Shown here: one piece after another, positions 37,855 to 38,248 of the stretch
How the letters are laid out: the number at the start of each line of letters is the position of its first letter
Numbering within the stretch: position 1 is the first letter of the stretch
NCBI RefSeq assembly: GCF_001612665.1
Contig: NZ_BDAX01000032.1
Coordinates: forward strand, 1-38,248
DNA length: 38,248 bases
From: Nocardia alba NBRC 108234
GTDB taxonomy: Bacteria > Actinomycetota > Actinomycetes > Mycobacteriales > Mycobacteriaceae
Direction of reading: 5' to 3'
Position numbers and translations under genes: made by a program
Notes under the pieces: generated by a model
Told to the model about the DNA's origin: nothing
Database searches by the model: none
What the model saw: the letters and a program-made list of their open reading frames with translations, nothing else

Positions 37855-37977
37855 ATCGATACAGACTGGCGCATACCGGCGCGGCTACGGGCGCAGGAGC
37901 TGAACTCGGCTACGGTGAGATCAGACAGAGCTGCTGGCCTCGGGCCGGGCCCAATCCCCATCGTGAGGACGCCAGCT

Positions 37978-38145
37978 GTGTCGACAGAAGTCATGTTGGT
38001 TCTCATCCCTGCAATCGCCTGCTGGCTGCGAGATTCCACACCGATCAGACTCATCGCCATGTGCACCGCGGCCCTACATCGAGACCCACGGCGCCGCCGT
38101 GATGCGCTCCAGGCCTTGGACATCGCTCGAAGGCAGCGCGGCTGA
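37978..38145 (+). CDS. Small one-TM protein, WLR...RRRDA family (copy 2)
   Basis: GTG 37978 has GAGGA about 9 nt upstream; ATG 37993 is in frame. The 55-aa product reads VSTEVMLVLIPAIACWLRDS, TPIRLIAMCTAALHRDPRRR and RDALQALDIARRQRG: a hydrophobic segment, WLRD, a second helix with His-x-Asp and RRRDAL. It is the shortest and cleanest copy of the family seen also at 1306-1608 and 28952-29237. Function unknown. Confidence 0.6.
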   Translation: MSTEVMLVLIPAIACWLRDSTPIRLIAMCTAALHRDPRRRRDALQALDIARRQRG

Positions 38146-38248
38146 GATCATCAGTGTGTCGACGTCGGGCCAGGCAAGGACATCTACGCGAAATCGGCCG
38201 CGCGAGAAGTGTCAGTCCGGGCAGTCAGCGCGTCGACCCGGCCCTGGT

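Noticed and set aside
1..38248. tRNA, rRNA or CRISPR array
   Set aside because: I saw no cloverleaf with a GTTCGA-type loop and CCA arm, no rRNA sequence, and no regularly spaced repeats; the partition palindromes are few and irregularly spaced.

Overview
The window is high-GC actinobacterial DNA. It carries WhiB-like, DUF4913, DUF2637, DUF6011 and RRQRL-type genes, a KorSA-like GntR regulator, GTG/TTG starts and long chains of ATGA/GTGA-overlapping genes. I infer a Nocardia/Rhodococcus-type (Nocardiaceae) plasmid or integrative-conjugative element. The evidence is a coupling ATPase, a TOPRIM/CHC2 primase-like protein, an AEP-like replication protein, ParA/ParB and a tyrosine recombinase. No relaxase or complete secretion channel is visible, so the transfer system is incomplete within this window.

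Left region (1-3450): the 3' end of an unknown gene, a sigma-70-like gene with a coupled small gene (minus strand), a small one-TM protein, a MerR regulator with an NTF2-like C-terminus and a textbook MerR promoter, two small minus-strand genes, and a DUF6011 zinc protein behind a LexA-like box. A perfect 21-bp stem terminator ends this block.

Transfer operon (13419 down to 3455, minus strand): nine genes, nearly all joined by 4-bp overlaps. They are three small unknowns, a small membrane protein, a WhiB-like protein, a VirD4/TraG ATPase, a DUF4913 protein, the primase-like protein, a large RRQRL-fusion protein and a small last gene. The primase-like protein and the RRQRL-fusion protein share a long homologous segment. 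The operon faces a divergent GntR gene across an operator-rich intergenic region.

Middle (13540-20250): the GntR gene with a coupled, internally duplicated small gene, a GGCT-fold protein, a decayed Tn3-family transposon, a small RHH-like protein, the AEP-like replication protein and a DUF3800 protein.

Partition region (20250-25230): parB, parA, a small third gene with a duplicated motif, and a DUF2637 membrane protein. Five palindromes built on ATTCCAnTGGAAT (one is a variant) lie before, inside and after these genes. They form a strong candidate for the plasmid centromere.

Right region (25380-38248): a frameshifted AbiJ-like gene, a possibly split membrane protein gene, a secreted protein, an AraC regulator, a frameshifted small membrane protein gene and an unknown gene. 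An operon of tightly coupled unknown genes then ends in a tyrosine recombinase. Three copies of one sequence module occur in two of those genes. After it come an ECF sigma factor fused to two kinds of repeats, a membrane protein, a CRP-type site, a recombinase-like protein without catalytic residues, and a small membrane protein of the same family as two others in the window.
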